This document shows positions 1 through 10,367 of a stretch of 10,556 bases of DNA, in pieces (the stretch's first letter is position 1; every line of letters starts with the position of its first letter). Origin of the DNA: an uncultured Chloroflexota bacterium (GTDB lineage: Bacteria > Chloroflexota > Anaerolineae > B4-G1 > DUEL01); NCBI GenBank assembly GCA_937138275.1, contig CAKZOY010000558.1, positions 1 to 10,556 on the forward strand. Reading direction: 5' to 3'. The translations under genes and the position numbers were made by a program. The notes under the pieces were generated by a model. That model did no database searches, was not told where the DNA came from, and saw only the letters and a list, made by a program, of their open reading frames with translations.

Positions 1-25
1 TACTCCCTACTCCTTACTCCCTACC
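1..25. repeat. Heptamer tandem repeat across the rplC stop codon
   Basis: Three 7-bp units on the plus strand, TACTCCC, TACTCCT and TACTCCC, are followed by a decayed TACC. The array may continue left of the window. On the coding (minus) strand the units read GGGAGTA and AGGAGTA. The rplC stop codon TAA at 14-16 sits inside the array, and every unit carries a GGAG core resembling a Shine-Dalgarno site. A downstream gene (rplD by usual S10-operon order, not visible) might use one of them; that is inference. Confidence 0.8.
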
Positions 26-703
26 ACGTTCCCTGGTTTTGCGCGCCGCTTTCACCATCACCAGACTGCCCCGATGGCCCGGGACCGCCCCGCGCACGGC
101 CAGCAGATTCCGATCCGGGTCCACCATCACGACCTCCAGATTCTGCACCGTCACCCGCACGCCGCCCATCCGACCGGGCATGCGGGTCCCCTTGAGCACC
201 CGGCCCGGCGTCGTGGTGGCGCCAATGGAGCCGTGGCGGCGCTCCCGGTCCGACTGCCCGTGGGTCTTCGGCTGACGGTTGAACCCGTACCGCTTGATCC
301 CTCCAGCGAAGCCCCGTCCCTTGGACGTGCCGACCACATCCACCCGGTCCCCCACCTGGAAGACGTCCACGGTGATCTTCTCCCCCTCAGCGGGTGCCTC
401 CTCTGGTTTGACGCGGAATTCCCGCAGACGGCGCAGCGGAGAGGGCAACCCCTTCAGAACACGCCGACGGGGATGACGGGCGTCCGTCTTCAGAAACCCC
501 AGGTGGCCCAGTTCCCCGCGCGTCAGGCGGGAGGGCTTGACCGGTTCAAACCCCAACTGTACCGCACTATATCCGTCCCGCTCCGGTGTCTTGACCTGAG
601 TGACCCAACAGGGCCCGGCCTCAATCACCGTCACCGGGATCGCCTCCCCCTCTTTCGTGAAGAGGGTCGTCATACCGACTTTTTTCCCCAGAATTCCCTT
701 CAC
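14..703 (-). CDS. rplC: 50S ribosomal protein L3
   Basis: L3 is an early-assembling large-subunit protein that binds 23S rRNA and reaches towards the peptidyl-transferase centre. The protein is 229 residues from the chosen GTG start. It begins with the family N-terminus MKGILGKKVGMT and has the GTSKGRGFAGG block at about 125-135, GSIGATTTPGRV at 158-169 and the family C-terminal pattern VTVQNLEVVMVDPDRNLL. It is about 20 residues longer than E. coli L3, mostly from a basic stretch at about 72-97. The E. coli glutamine methylated by PrmB lies in GSIGQNQTPG; here the sequence is GSIGATTTPG, with no glutamine. An in-frame GTG at 712 would add three residues, but it abuts the Shine-Dalgarno directly, so I chose the GTG at 703. 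It follows rpsJ after a repeat-filled gap, as in S10 operons. The stop lies in a heptamer array. Confidence 0.95.
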   Translation of the reverse strand: MKGILGKKVGMTTLFTKEGEAIPVTVIEAGPCWVTQVKTPERDGYSAVQLGFEPVKPSRLTRGELGHLGFLKTDARHPRRRVLKGLPSPLRRLREFRVKPEEAPAEGEKITVDVFQVGDRVDVVGTSKGRGFAGGIKRYGFNRQPKTHGQSDRERRHGSIGATTTPGRVLKGTRMPGRMGGVRVTVQNLEVVMVDPDRNLLAVRGAVPGHRGSLVMVKAARKTRERGRE

Positions 704-711
704 TGTTCTCA

Positions 712-717
712 CTCCTC
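712..717 (-). promoter_or_regulatory. Ribosome binding site that decides the rplC start
   Basis: On the minus strand GAGGAG is followed by eight bases and then GTG AAG GGA (703). The alternative GTG at 712 overlaps the last base of this site, leaving no spacing. The GTG at 703 gives both normal spacing and the family N-terminus MKGILG. Confidence 0.75.
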
Positions 718-760
718 TATGGGACTGCCAGCCCTGGGTCAGGCCGCATCATCCCGGCAG

Positions 761-792
761 GTGTGCAAGTTTGCAAGTGTGCGGGTGTGCAA
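761..792. repeat. Octamer tandem repeat GTGTGCAA in the rpsJ-rplC gap
   Basis: Four 8-bp units on the plus strand: GTGTGCAA, GTTTGCAA, GTGTGCGG and GTGTGCAA, then a degenerate GGTGTGAA. The array lies in the 144-bp space between rplC and rpsJ, which has no gene. The unit resembles the octamer at 10142-10175. There is no spacer structure, so it is not a CRISPR array. Confidence 0.85.
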
Positions 793-812
793 GGTGTGAA
801 TTCTACCGCCGG

Positions 813-851
813 TTGCCTACTTGTCTACTTGCCTACTTGTCTACTTGCTAC
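813..851. repeat. Octamer tandem repeat TTGYCTAC overlapping the rpsJ stop
   Basis: Strictly alternating octamers TTGCCTAC and TTGTCTAC, two of each, so a 16-bp unit twice, followed by a shortened TTGCTAC. On the minus strand they read CAAGTAGG and CAAGTAGA. The rpsJ stop codon TAG (848-850) is in the last shortened unit, so the array starts exactly at the gene end. The CAAGT core is shared, in opposite orientation, with the array at 761-792. Confidence 0.9.
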
Positions 852-1156
852 AACTTGATCTCTATATCCACCCCGGCCGGCAGATTCAGCCGCATCAGCG
901 CATCTATCGTCTTGTTATCCGGTTCCAGAACGTCAATCAGCCGCTTGTGCGTCCGAATTTCAAAGTGCTCGTGCGAGTCTTTGTCAATGAAGGTGGACCG
1001 ACGCACGGTGAAGCGCTCAATCTGGGTCGGCAATGGGATGGGGCCGACGACCGTCGCCCCCGTGCGCTCGGCCGCCTCCACGATGCGTCGCGCCGACTCG
1101 TCCAGCACCCGGTGATCGTACGCTTTCAGGCGGATACGGATCTTCTGTTTGGCCAT
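848..1156 (-). CDS. rpsJ: 30S ribosomal protein S10 (NusE)
   Basis: S10 is a head protein of the small subunit. In its free form, as NusE, it pairs with NusB in transcription antitermination. The 102-residue product has the usual length and the expected blocks: an IRIRLKAYDH N-terminus, PIPLPT at about 39-44 and HFEIRTHKRLIDVLEP in the C-terminal half. The ATG at 1156 is only 7 bp downstream of the tuf stop, with a weak AAGGGTT Shine-Dalgarno overlapping that stop, so translational coupling to tuf is likely. Position after tuf and before rplC matches the usual str to S10 junction. The stop codon is at the edge of an octamer array. Nothing in the protein is anomalous. Confidence 0.97.
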   Translation of the reverse strand: MAKQKIRIRLKAYDHRVLDESARRIVEAAERTGATVVGPIPLPTQIERFTVRRSTFIDKDSHEHFEIRTHKRLIDVLEPDNKTIDALMRLNLPAGVDIEIKL

Positions 1157-1163
1157 TGAACCC

Positions 1164-2381
<1,218 letters not shown>

Positions 2382-2390
2382 TTCTCCTCA

Positions 2391-2411
2391 CTCCTTTCAT
2401 CATAGTGATGA
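2391..2411 (-). promoter_or_regulatory. tuf ribosome binding site with adjacent small hairpin
   Basis: On the minus strand AAAGGAG (2391-2397) lies nine bases before the tuf ATG. A second GAGGAG lies nearer the start, at a spacing too short to be the main site. Directly upstream TCATC and GATGA (2397-2401 and 2407-2411) can form a 5-bp hairpin touching the ribosome site. A regulatory role is only inference. Confidence 0.5.
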
Positions 2412-2541
2412 TTTGCAATAGTAATGACTTTTCTACAGTTTCGGGATAGCGGTAGCACTCCCAACGCTCTCCATACAAACGGGGCTTATGTTTAAAAGTA
2501 GTGCACTTTCTCAAGGACACCTTCACCCCTCCCCCTTGCCC

Positions 2542-2574
2542 CCTCCCCGTTGCGGCATTCGCCGCACGGGGAGG
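2542..2574. repeat. GC-rich hairpin A in the fusA-tuf gap
   Basis: CCTCCCCG pairs with CGGGGAGG and TGCGGC pairs with GCCGCA around an ATTC loop, with one bulged T. It is one of three adjacent hairpins in the 395-bp gap 2382-2776. Apart from these, the post-fusA hairpin and the tuf leader I see no gene in that gap. It looks like a dispersed palindromic repeat. Confidence 0.75.
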
Positions 2575-2576
2575 AA

Positions 2577-2599
2577 AGAGCAAGGACAAGCCTTGCTCT
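2577..2599. repeat. Hairpin B in the fusA-tuf gap
   Basis: AGAGCAAGG and CCTTGCTCT form a perfect 9-bp stem around a 5-base loop, between hairpins A and C. On the plus strand it is followed by CTTTT, and on the minus strand by TTCC, so it is a poor terminator for the minus-strand operon. Confidence 0.7.
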
Positions 2600-2604
2600 C
2601 TTTT

Positions 2605-2640
2605 CCCCCTTCTCCCCCGCCGCGGCGGGGGAGAAGGGGG
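2605..2640. repeat. 36-bp perfect palindrome C
   Basis: CCCCCTTCTCCCCCGCCG is followed immediately by its exact reverse complement, with no loop. The next bases, TCAGGGGGATGAGGGG, continue the G-rich pattern. I know this style of C-rich and G-rich intergenic repeat from Chloroflexota genomes, but no database check was possible. No U-tract follows on either strand, so it is not a classical intrinsic terminator. Confidence 0.85.
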
Positions 2641-2708
2641 TCAGGGGGATGAGGGGGCGCTAAAGACCAGACCCCACCTGCACGAGATCTGGACATGAGC
2701 CACAAACA

Positions 2709-2737
2709 TTTGGGCCGGAGTTATCCCCCGGCCCAAA
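2709..2737 (-). terminator. Hairpin just after fusA, possible weak terminator
   Basis: TTTGGGCCGG and CCGGCCCAAA form a perfect 10-bp stem with a 9-base loop, about 40 bp past the fusA stop. On the minus strand it is followed by TGTTTGTG, a weak T-rich tail rather than a proper U-tract. It could attenuate transcription or protect the 3' end of a processed fusA transcript. The call as terminator is tentative. Confidence 0.45.
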
Positions 2738-2776
2738 CGGCACTGGAGAACAACTCCCAACTCGTGAGAGCGTCTT

Positions 2777-4852
2777 CTACCAGCCACGGCCTCCATACAG
2801 GATGGCCTCCATCTGTTCTTTGTCCACCGGTGCGTAGTGGTGGAACTCCATCGTGAACGTCCCCCGACCCTGGGTCAGGGAACGAATATCGGTCGCATAA
2901 CCGAACATCCGGGAGAGTGGAACCATCGCCCGCACGGCGCGCACGCCGCCCGGTCGGGATTCCATGCTCTCTATATTTGCCCCCCGACTGTTCAGGTCGC
3001 CAATGACCTCGCCCACCGACGCGTCCGGTACGATGACCTCCGTCCGCATCACCGGTTCCAGAAGGACCGGTCGGGCATCCTCCACCGCCTTCTTGAAAGC
3101 CATAGACCCGGCGACCTTGAAGGCCAGTTCGGTAGAGATTTCCTTATCCCAGGACGCGTCCAGCAAGGTGACCTGTACATCCACCAGCGGGTAACCCGCC
3201 AGGACACCGCTCTCCATCGCCTCGTGGCATCCCTCCTCTATCGCCTTCACAAACGGCGGCGGCAGAAGTTTGCCCCGGCTGGGGTCCTGAAACCGGAAAC
3301 CGCTGCCCGCCGGGAGAGGCTCTACCGCCAGGCGCACCCGCGCGTACTGTGGGCTTCCGCTGATGGGGCGGTCAAACACCGCCTCCGCTTCGGCCCGGAC
3401 GGTGACCGTCTCCCGGTAGGCCACCCGCGGCCGCCCCACCCGTCCTTCCACGCGGAACTCCCGCACCAGCCGGTCCACCAGAATCTCCAGGTGGAGTTCC
3501 CCCATCCCGGCCAGAATCGTCTGCCCGGTGTTCTCGTCGGTGCGGACGACGAAGGTGGGGTCCTCCTCCGCCAGCCGCCGCAGCGCCTGGTGCAACTGCT
3601 CCTGGTCCGCTGCGGTCCTGGGCTCAATCGCCACAAATACCACCGGCTCCGGGAAGGTGATGGGCTCCAGGATGATGGGGGCCGTCGGCGGGCAGAGAGT
3701 GTCGCCGGTGAACGTCGCCTTCAGACCGACCACCCCGCCGATGTCCCCGGCCGCCAGTTCGGGAATCTCCTCCCGGTCCCGGGCAAACATCCGCAGGAGT
3801 TTGCCAATGCGCTCCGTCTGCCCCTTGCCGGGATTGTAGACGGAGGAACCGACCTTCAGTTTGCCCGAATAGACCCGAACGTAGACCAGACGGCCCACGT
3901 AGGGGTCACTGGCGACCTTGAAGGCAAGAGCCGCCAGCGGAACATTCCCGTCGGCCGGACGGGTCTCTACCTGCCCGGTGCGGGGATTTTCCCCTTCCAC
4001 CGGCGGGATGTCCAGGGGCGAGGGCAGGTAGTCCACAATCGCATCCAGCAGGGGCTGCACCCCCTTGTTGCGCAGGGCGGAGCCACAAAGTGCCGGGACC
4101 AGCGTCCCGTTGATGGTCGCCCGACGCAGCGCCCGCCGCAGGTCGGCCGCCGAAATCTCCTCCCCTTCCAGATAGCGGGCGGTCAGATCGTCGTCCGTCT
4201 CCACAATCTGCTCCAGGACCTGCTCCCGCAACACCATGACCTCCTCCATCATCTCCAGGGGGACGGGTTCTATCACCGGCTCTTTGCCCAACTCATCCAC
4301 CCAGATGATGGCGCGCATTTCCAGGAGGTCCACCACGCCCCGGAAGGAGGATTCCCGACCGATGGGCCACTGGACGGTCACGGGATTGGCGCCCAGGCGC
4401 TCCCGAATCGTCCCGGTGGCGTGGGCGAAATCGGCGCCCAGTTTGTCCATCTTGTTAATGAAAGCGATCAGGGGCACACCGAAGGAGCGGGCCTGCCGCC
4501 AGACGGTCTCGGATTGCGGCTCCACGCCCGCCACTCCGTCAAAGACCACCACGGCGCCGTCCAGGACGCGCAAACTCCGCTGGACTTCGGCGGTGAAGTC
4601 TATGTGCCCCGGCGTGTCAATGATGTTAATCTGATGGTCTTTCCAGAAGCAGGTCACTGCGGCGGCGGTGATGGTGATGCCCCGTTCCCGCTCCTGGACC
4701 ATCCAGTCGGTGACGGTGGTTCCTTCGTCCACCGTCCCCATCCGATGAGTTCGTCCTGTGTAAAAGAGAATCCGTTCGGTAGTAGTGGTTTTCCCCGCGT
4801 CTATGTGGGCGATGATCCCGATATTGCGAACCCGCTCCAGTGGCCAGGCCAT
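2777..4852 (-). CDS. fusA: Elongation factor G with divergent domain IV tip
   Basis: EF-G is the GTPase that drives ribosomal translocation and, with RRF, ribosome recycling. The 691-residue protein has a canonical G domain: AHIDAGKTT (15-23), RGITIT with Thr60, DTPGH (79-83), NKMDK (133-137), then domains II (about 305-400), III (405-480), IV (485-600) and V. Domain IV is unusual. The loop usually GGRGQYG reads ISGSPQYA (about 497-504), and the tip usually DGSYH[DE]VDS reads DASWDKEIST (565-574). The E. coli His583 position therefore becomes Asp and the VD is lost. The ATG at 4852 was chosen because residue 1 then begins MAWPLERVRNIGIIAHIDAG, with a GAGGGG site upstream. An upstream GTG frame from 4903 would overlap rpsG. 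The gap to rpsG is 44 bp. It sits in the str-operon fusA position. It could be an EF-G paralogue with another canonical fusA elsewhere; that cannot be decided here. Confidence 0.94.
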   Translation of the reverse strand: MAWPLERVRNIGIIAHIDAGKTTTTERILFYTGRTHRMGTVDEGTTVTDWMVQERERGITITAAAVTCFWKDHQINIIDTPGHIDFTAEVQRSLRVLDGAVVVFDGVAGVEPQSETVWRQARSFGVPLIAFINKMDKLGADFAHATGTIRERLGANPVTVQWPIGRESSFRGVVDLLEMRAIIWVDELGKEPVIEPVPLEMMEEVMVLREQVLEQIVETDDDLTARYLEGEEISAADLRRALRRATINGTLVPALCGSALRNKGVQPLLDAIVDYLPSPLDIPPVEGENPRTGQVETRPADGNVPLAALAFKVASDPYVGRLVYVRVYSGKLKVGSSVYNPGKGQTERIGKLLRMFARDREEIPELAAGDIGGVVGLKATFTGDTLCPPTAPIILEPITFPEPVVFVAIEPRTAADQEQLHQALRRLAEEDPTFVVRTDENTGQTILAGMGELHLEILVDRLVREFRVEGRVGRPRVAYRETVTVRAEAEAVFDRPISGSPQYARVRLAVEPLPAGSGFRFQDPSRGKLLPPPFVKAIEEGCHEAMESGVLAGYPLVDVQVTLLDASWDKEISTELAFKVAGSMAFKKAVEDARPVLLEPVMRTEVIVPDASVGEVIGDLNSRGANIESMESRPGGVRAVRAMVPLSRMFGYATDIRSLTQGRGTFTMEFHHYAPVDKEQMEAILYGGRGW

Positions 4853-4896
4853 GTCATCGTCCCCTCGGGTCGCCCGGGCCCCCCACCGCCCGGTGG

Positions 4897-5367
4897 TTAC
4901 CACCGATAGTGGGCGAAGGCCTGGTTCGCTTCGGCCATTCTGTGGGTGTCTTCCCGCTTCTTAATCGCTGCGCCGGTCTTGTTGACCGCGTCCATCAATT
5001 CGGCCGCCAGTTTTTGGGCCATAGAGCGCCCCGAGCGGTTGCGGGCGGCATCCAGAATCCAGCGAATCGCCAGGCTGGTCTGGCGGTGGGGAGGCACCTC
5101 CACCGGCACCTGGTAGGTCGCGCCGCCGACGCGGCGGGGCTTGACCTCCAGAATGGGGGAGACGTTGCGCACCGCCTCCTCCAGAACCTCCAGCGCCGGA
5201 CGCCGGGTGCGCTCCTGGACGATATCCATCGCCTGGTACATGATGCGGGTCGCCAGGCTCTTCTTGCCGTCTTTCATAATTTTGTTGATAAACCGCGAAA
5301 CCAGGACGCTGTTATAGCGCAGGTCCGGCTCAACTTCCCGCTTCGGTGGGCGGTATCGTCTGGGCAT
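4897..5367 (-). CDS. rpsG: 30S ribosomal protein S7
   Basis: S7 starts assembly of the small-subunit head on the 3' major domain of 16S rRNA and lies by the E site and mRNA exit. In E. coli it also represses the str operon by binding its mRNA. The product is 156 residues, the family norm, starting MPRRYRPPKR. Conserved blocks include FINKIMKDGKKSLA (26-39), the VEVKPRR-like LEVKPRRVGGATYQVP segment (about 73-88), and RWILDAARNRSGRSM near 102-116. The ATG at 5367 has a strong GGAGGA site. It is separated from rpsL by 194 bp containing a palindromic element, and followed by fusA after 44 bp. The protein is ordinary. Confidence 0.97.
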   Translation of the reverse strand: MPRRYRPPKREVEPDLRYNSVLVSRFINKIMKDGKKSLATRIMYQAMDIVQERTRRPALEVLEEAVRNVSPILEVKPRRVGGATYQVPVEVPPHRQTSLAIRWILDAARNRSGRSMAQKLAAELMDAVNKTGAAIKKREDTHRMAEANQAFAHYRW

Positions 5368-5405
5368 ACTTCCTCCAAAAAACTCGTGACGACATTCTAT
5401 CGGGG

Positions 5406-5541
5406 CTTGCGCAGCAATTCGCCCTGCATCAGGAAAGGGGTAGGGTGTGGGGTTTTTGAGGGCGGCTTCGCCGCCCCCAAAAACCCCGCTTTCCCCCTTC
5501 TCACGGGTGCGCTGCTCCCCTGAAAGGATTTACCGCGCAAG
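5406..5541 (+). mobile_element. MITE-like palindromic element, copy 1
   Basis: A 136-bp element lies between rpsL and rpsG. Its ends are imperfect inverted repeats: CTTGCGCAGCAATTCGCC on the left, and on the right a sequence whose reverse complement is CTTGCGCGGTAAATCC. Its centre (5449-5487) is a hairpin of 18 bp with one mismatch around TTC, containing GGCGGCTTCGCCGCC. A homologous copy lies at 10179-10309 in inverse orientation; the two share an identical 17-base block, AGCAATTCGCCCTGCAT (5413-5429 here). It has no coding capacity. No clear target-site duplication was found. The element is transcribed as part of the rpsL-rpsG mRNA if those genes are cotranscribed. Confidence 0.75.
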
Positions 5542-5561
5542 TCCTCTAGTGTAAGACCCTT

Positions 5562-6029
5562 TTACTTCTTTTTAGGTTTGGCTCCGGGCTTGCCCGCCTT
5601 GCCGGCCTTGCCGGCCTTGCCGGCCTTGGTACCGTACTTGGACCGCTGTTGGGCGCGGCCGTCCACCCCGGCGGCATCCAGTGCGCCGCGGACGATGTGA
5701 TAGCGCACGCCCGGCAGGTCCTTCACGCGGCCGCCCCGCACCAGCACCACCGAGTGCTCCTGCAGGTTGTGCCCCTCTCCCGGGATGTAGGCCGTGATCT
5801 CAATGCCGTTGGTCAGGCGCACGCGGGCGATCTTCCGCAGCGCGGAGTTCGGCTTCTTCGGCGTCATCGTCCGCACCTGGGTGCAAACCCCCCGCTTCTG
5901 GGGCGCGCCCTCAGGCATGCGCAGGCGCCGCTGCTTGTACGAGTTAAAGATGTACTGCAGCGCCGGAGCCTTGGTCTTTTTGACTTTGGGTTTTCGTCCT
6001 TTGCGAACCAGTTGATTGATCGTCGGCAC
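5562..6029 (-). CDS. rpsL: 30S ribosomal protein S12
   Basis: S12 lies at the decoding centre and controls accuracy; it is the classical streptomycin target. The 155-residue product starts at GTG 6029, with GGGAGAAAG upstream, giving MPTINQLVRKGRKPKV. Key blocks are PQKRGVCT (43-50), TPKKPNSALRK (56-66), GEGHNLQEHS and RVKDLPGVRYH (101-111). The lysines at 59 and 103 match the streptomycin-sensitive state at E. coli positions 43 and 88 (42 and 87 in mature numbering), and Asp104 is the site methylthiolated in other bacteria. An extra block of about 16 residues at 25-42 is the form seen in Firmicutes, Actinobacteria and Chloroflexi. The C-terminal tail after RSKYG is a low-complexity AGK repeat ending in KPKKK, longer than usual. 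It has its own promoter and a 194-bp gap to rpsG. Confidence 0.97.
   Translation of the reverse strand: MPTINQLVRKGRKPKVKKTKAPALQYIFNSYKQRRLRMPEGAPQKRGVCTQVRTMTPKKPNSALRKIARVRLTNGIEITAYIPGEGHNLQEHSVVLVRGGRVKDLPGVRYHIVRGALDAAGVDGRAQQRSKYGTKAGKAGKAGKAGKPGAKPKKK
5589..5624 (-). repeat. 9-bp tandem repeat coding the AGK tail of S12
   Basis: Four 9-bp units on the plus strand, CTTGCCCGC then CTTGCCGGC three times, encode KAG repeats near the S12 C-terminus. The period is a multiple of three, so copy number can vary without shifting the frame. The tail is basic and probably disordered. Confidence 0.85.
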
Positions 6030-6044
6030 GGTCTTTCTCCCTAA

Positions 6045-6115
6045 TTCGTTCCGTGAACCCTTTCCTCAAGGTGCCGGACGCGTGATTTTCTTCGCTGTTT
6101 TCTCGGCACAACGAA
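6045..6115 (-). promoter_or_regulatory. Structured 5' leader of rpsL
   Basis: The predicted transcript from the promoter at 6121-6149 has an untranslated leader of about 85 bases. Near its 5' end, bases 6104-6109 can pair with 6071-6076 (GTGCCG with CGGCAC), and the adjacent 6110-6115 can pair with 6045-6050 (TTCGTT with AACGAA). Between the partners CCTT and AAGG can form a small hairpin (about 6059-6071). This would make a branched leader ending just before the ribosome site. A regulatory role, for example ribosomal-protein feedback, is inference. Confidence 0.4.
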
Positions 6116-6120
6116 CGTAG

Positions 6121-6141
6121 ATTTTACCACAAGTTGTGAAT

Positions 6142-6149
<8 letters not shown>
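6121..6149 (-). promoter_or_regulatory. Sigma-70 promoter for rpsL overlapping the rpoB stop
   Basis: On the minus strand TTGACT (6144-6149) and TAAAAT (6121-6126) are separated by exactly 17 bp. The -35 box covers the last Asp codon of rpoB and part of its stop. The spacer holds an 11-bp dyad, CACAAGTTGTG (6128-6138), which might be an operator. The promoter would let rpsL and the str genes be transcribed independently of rpoB. Confidence 0.7.
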
Positions 6150-10071
<3,922 letters not shown>

Positions 10072-10107
10072 CCCGATCCCCCTTATGGAATTGACCCGTG
10101 AATTTAT

Positions 10108-10136
10108 ATTATAGCACCAAAAGGCAATTTTGTCAA
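10108..10136 (-). promoter_or_regulatory. Consensus sigma-70 promoter of rpoB
   Basis: On the minus strand a perfect TTGACA (10131-10136) and a perfect TATAAT (10108-10113) are 17 bp apart. Transcription would start near 10101, leaving a leader of about 30 bases with AAGGGGG before the ATG at 10071. This marks rpoB as the first gene of its transcript rather than a member of an rplJL-rpoB unit. Confidence 0.9.
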
Positions 10137-10141
10137 AGTTG

Positions 10142-10175
10142 GTGCGTGCGCGTGCGGGGGCGTGCGGGCGTGCGG
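10142..10175. repeat. Octamer tandem repeat GCGTGCGG upstream of rpoB
   Basis: GCGTGCGG occurs at 10150-10157, 10160-10167 and 10168-10175, preceded by a degenerate GTGCGTGC. It sits between the rpoB promoter and the second palindromic element. The unit is close to the GTGTGCGG/GTGTGCAA octamers at 761-792, suggesting one repeat family used at two sites. Confidence 0.75.
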
Positions 10176-10178
10176 GAG

Positions 10179-10309
10179 CTTGTGCAGCGAATCCCTTTCG
10201 GGGAGCAGCGTGCCCGCGAAGTAAGGAGAAAGTGGGGTTGTGGGGGCGGCTTCGCCGCCCCCACAACCCCACACCCCCCTTTCCCATGCAGGGCGAATTG
10301 CTGTGCAAG
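10179..10309 (-). mobile_element. MITE-like palindromic element, copy 2
   Basis: A 131-bp element homologous to 5406-5541 but inverted. On the minus strand it starts CTTGCACAGCAATTCGCC and on the plus strand CTTGTGCAGCGAATCCC, giving imperfect terminal inverted repeats. The central hairpin (10232-10272) has a 19-bp perfect stem around TTC. Its arms contain TTGTG/CACAA where copy 1 has TTTTT/AAAAA, so the two copies differ on both arms while pairing is kept. It lies between two divergent promoters and encodes nothing recognisable. Confidence 0.75.
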
Positions 10310-10339
10310 CCCGTGCCTGCATGCCCAGCCAATATAAAC

Positions 10340-10367
10340 TTGACATCCCACCAGTACCGGGTATAAT
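10340..10367 (+). promoter_or_regulatory. Consensus sigma-70 promoter of the T-box transcript
   Basis: TTGACA (10340-10345) and TATAAT (10362-10367) are both perfect, with a 16-bp spacer. A start near 10374 would begin the transcript about 20 bases before the T-box Stem I. The promoter is divergent from that of rpoB. Confidence 0.88.

Noticed and set aside
813..851. Possible CRISPR array
   Set aside because: The units are 8 bp, directly abutting, with no spacers. The same applies to the arrays at 761-792, 10142-10175 and 10510-10556.
2412..2520. A sigma-70 promoter for tuf
   Set aside because: On the minus strand a TTGAGA-like box is present but no convincing -10 lies at proper spacing, so no promoter was called.
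2605..2640. Intrinsic terminator
   Set aside because: The palindrome has no U-tract on either strand, so it was listed as a repeat.
4853..4903. An earlier GTG start for fusA at 4903
   Set aside because: It would overlap the rpsG stop and add 17 residues not typical of EF-G. The ATG at 4852 has its own ribosome site and gives the family N-terminus.
2837..4909. A 690-codon open frame on the plus strand opposite fusA
   Set aside because: It mirrors a GC-rich gene with strong third-position bias, its product has no recognisable domain, and fusA is clearly the real gene.
10072..10332. An 87-residue N-terminal extension of RpoB
   Set aside because: The extension covers the rpoB promoter and the palindromic element and has no similarity to beta subunits. 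The ATG at 10071 has a ribosome site and matches the family start.
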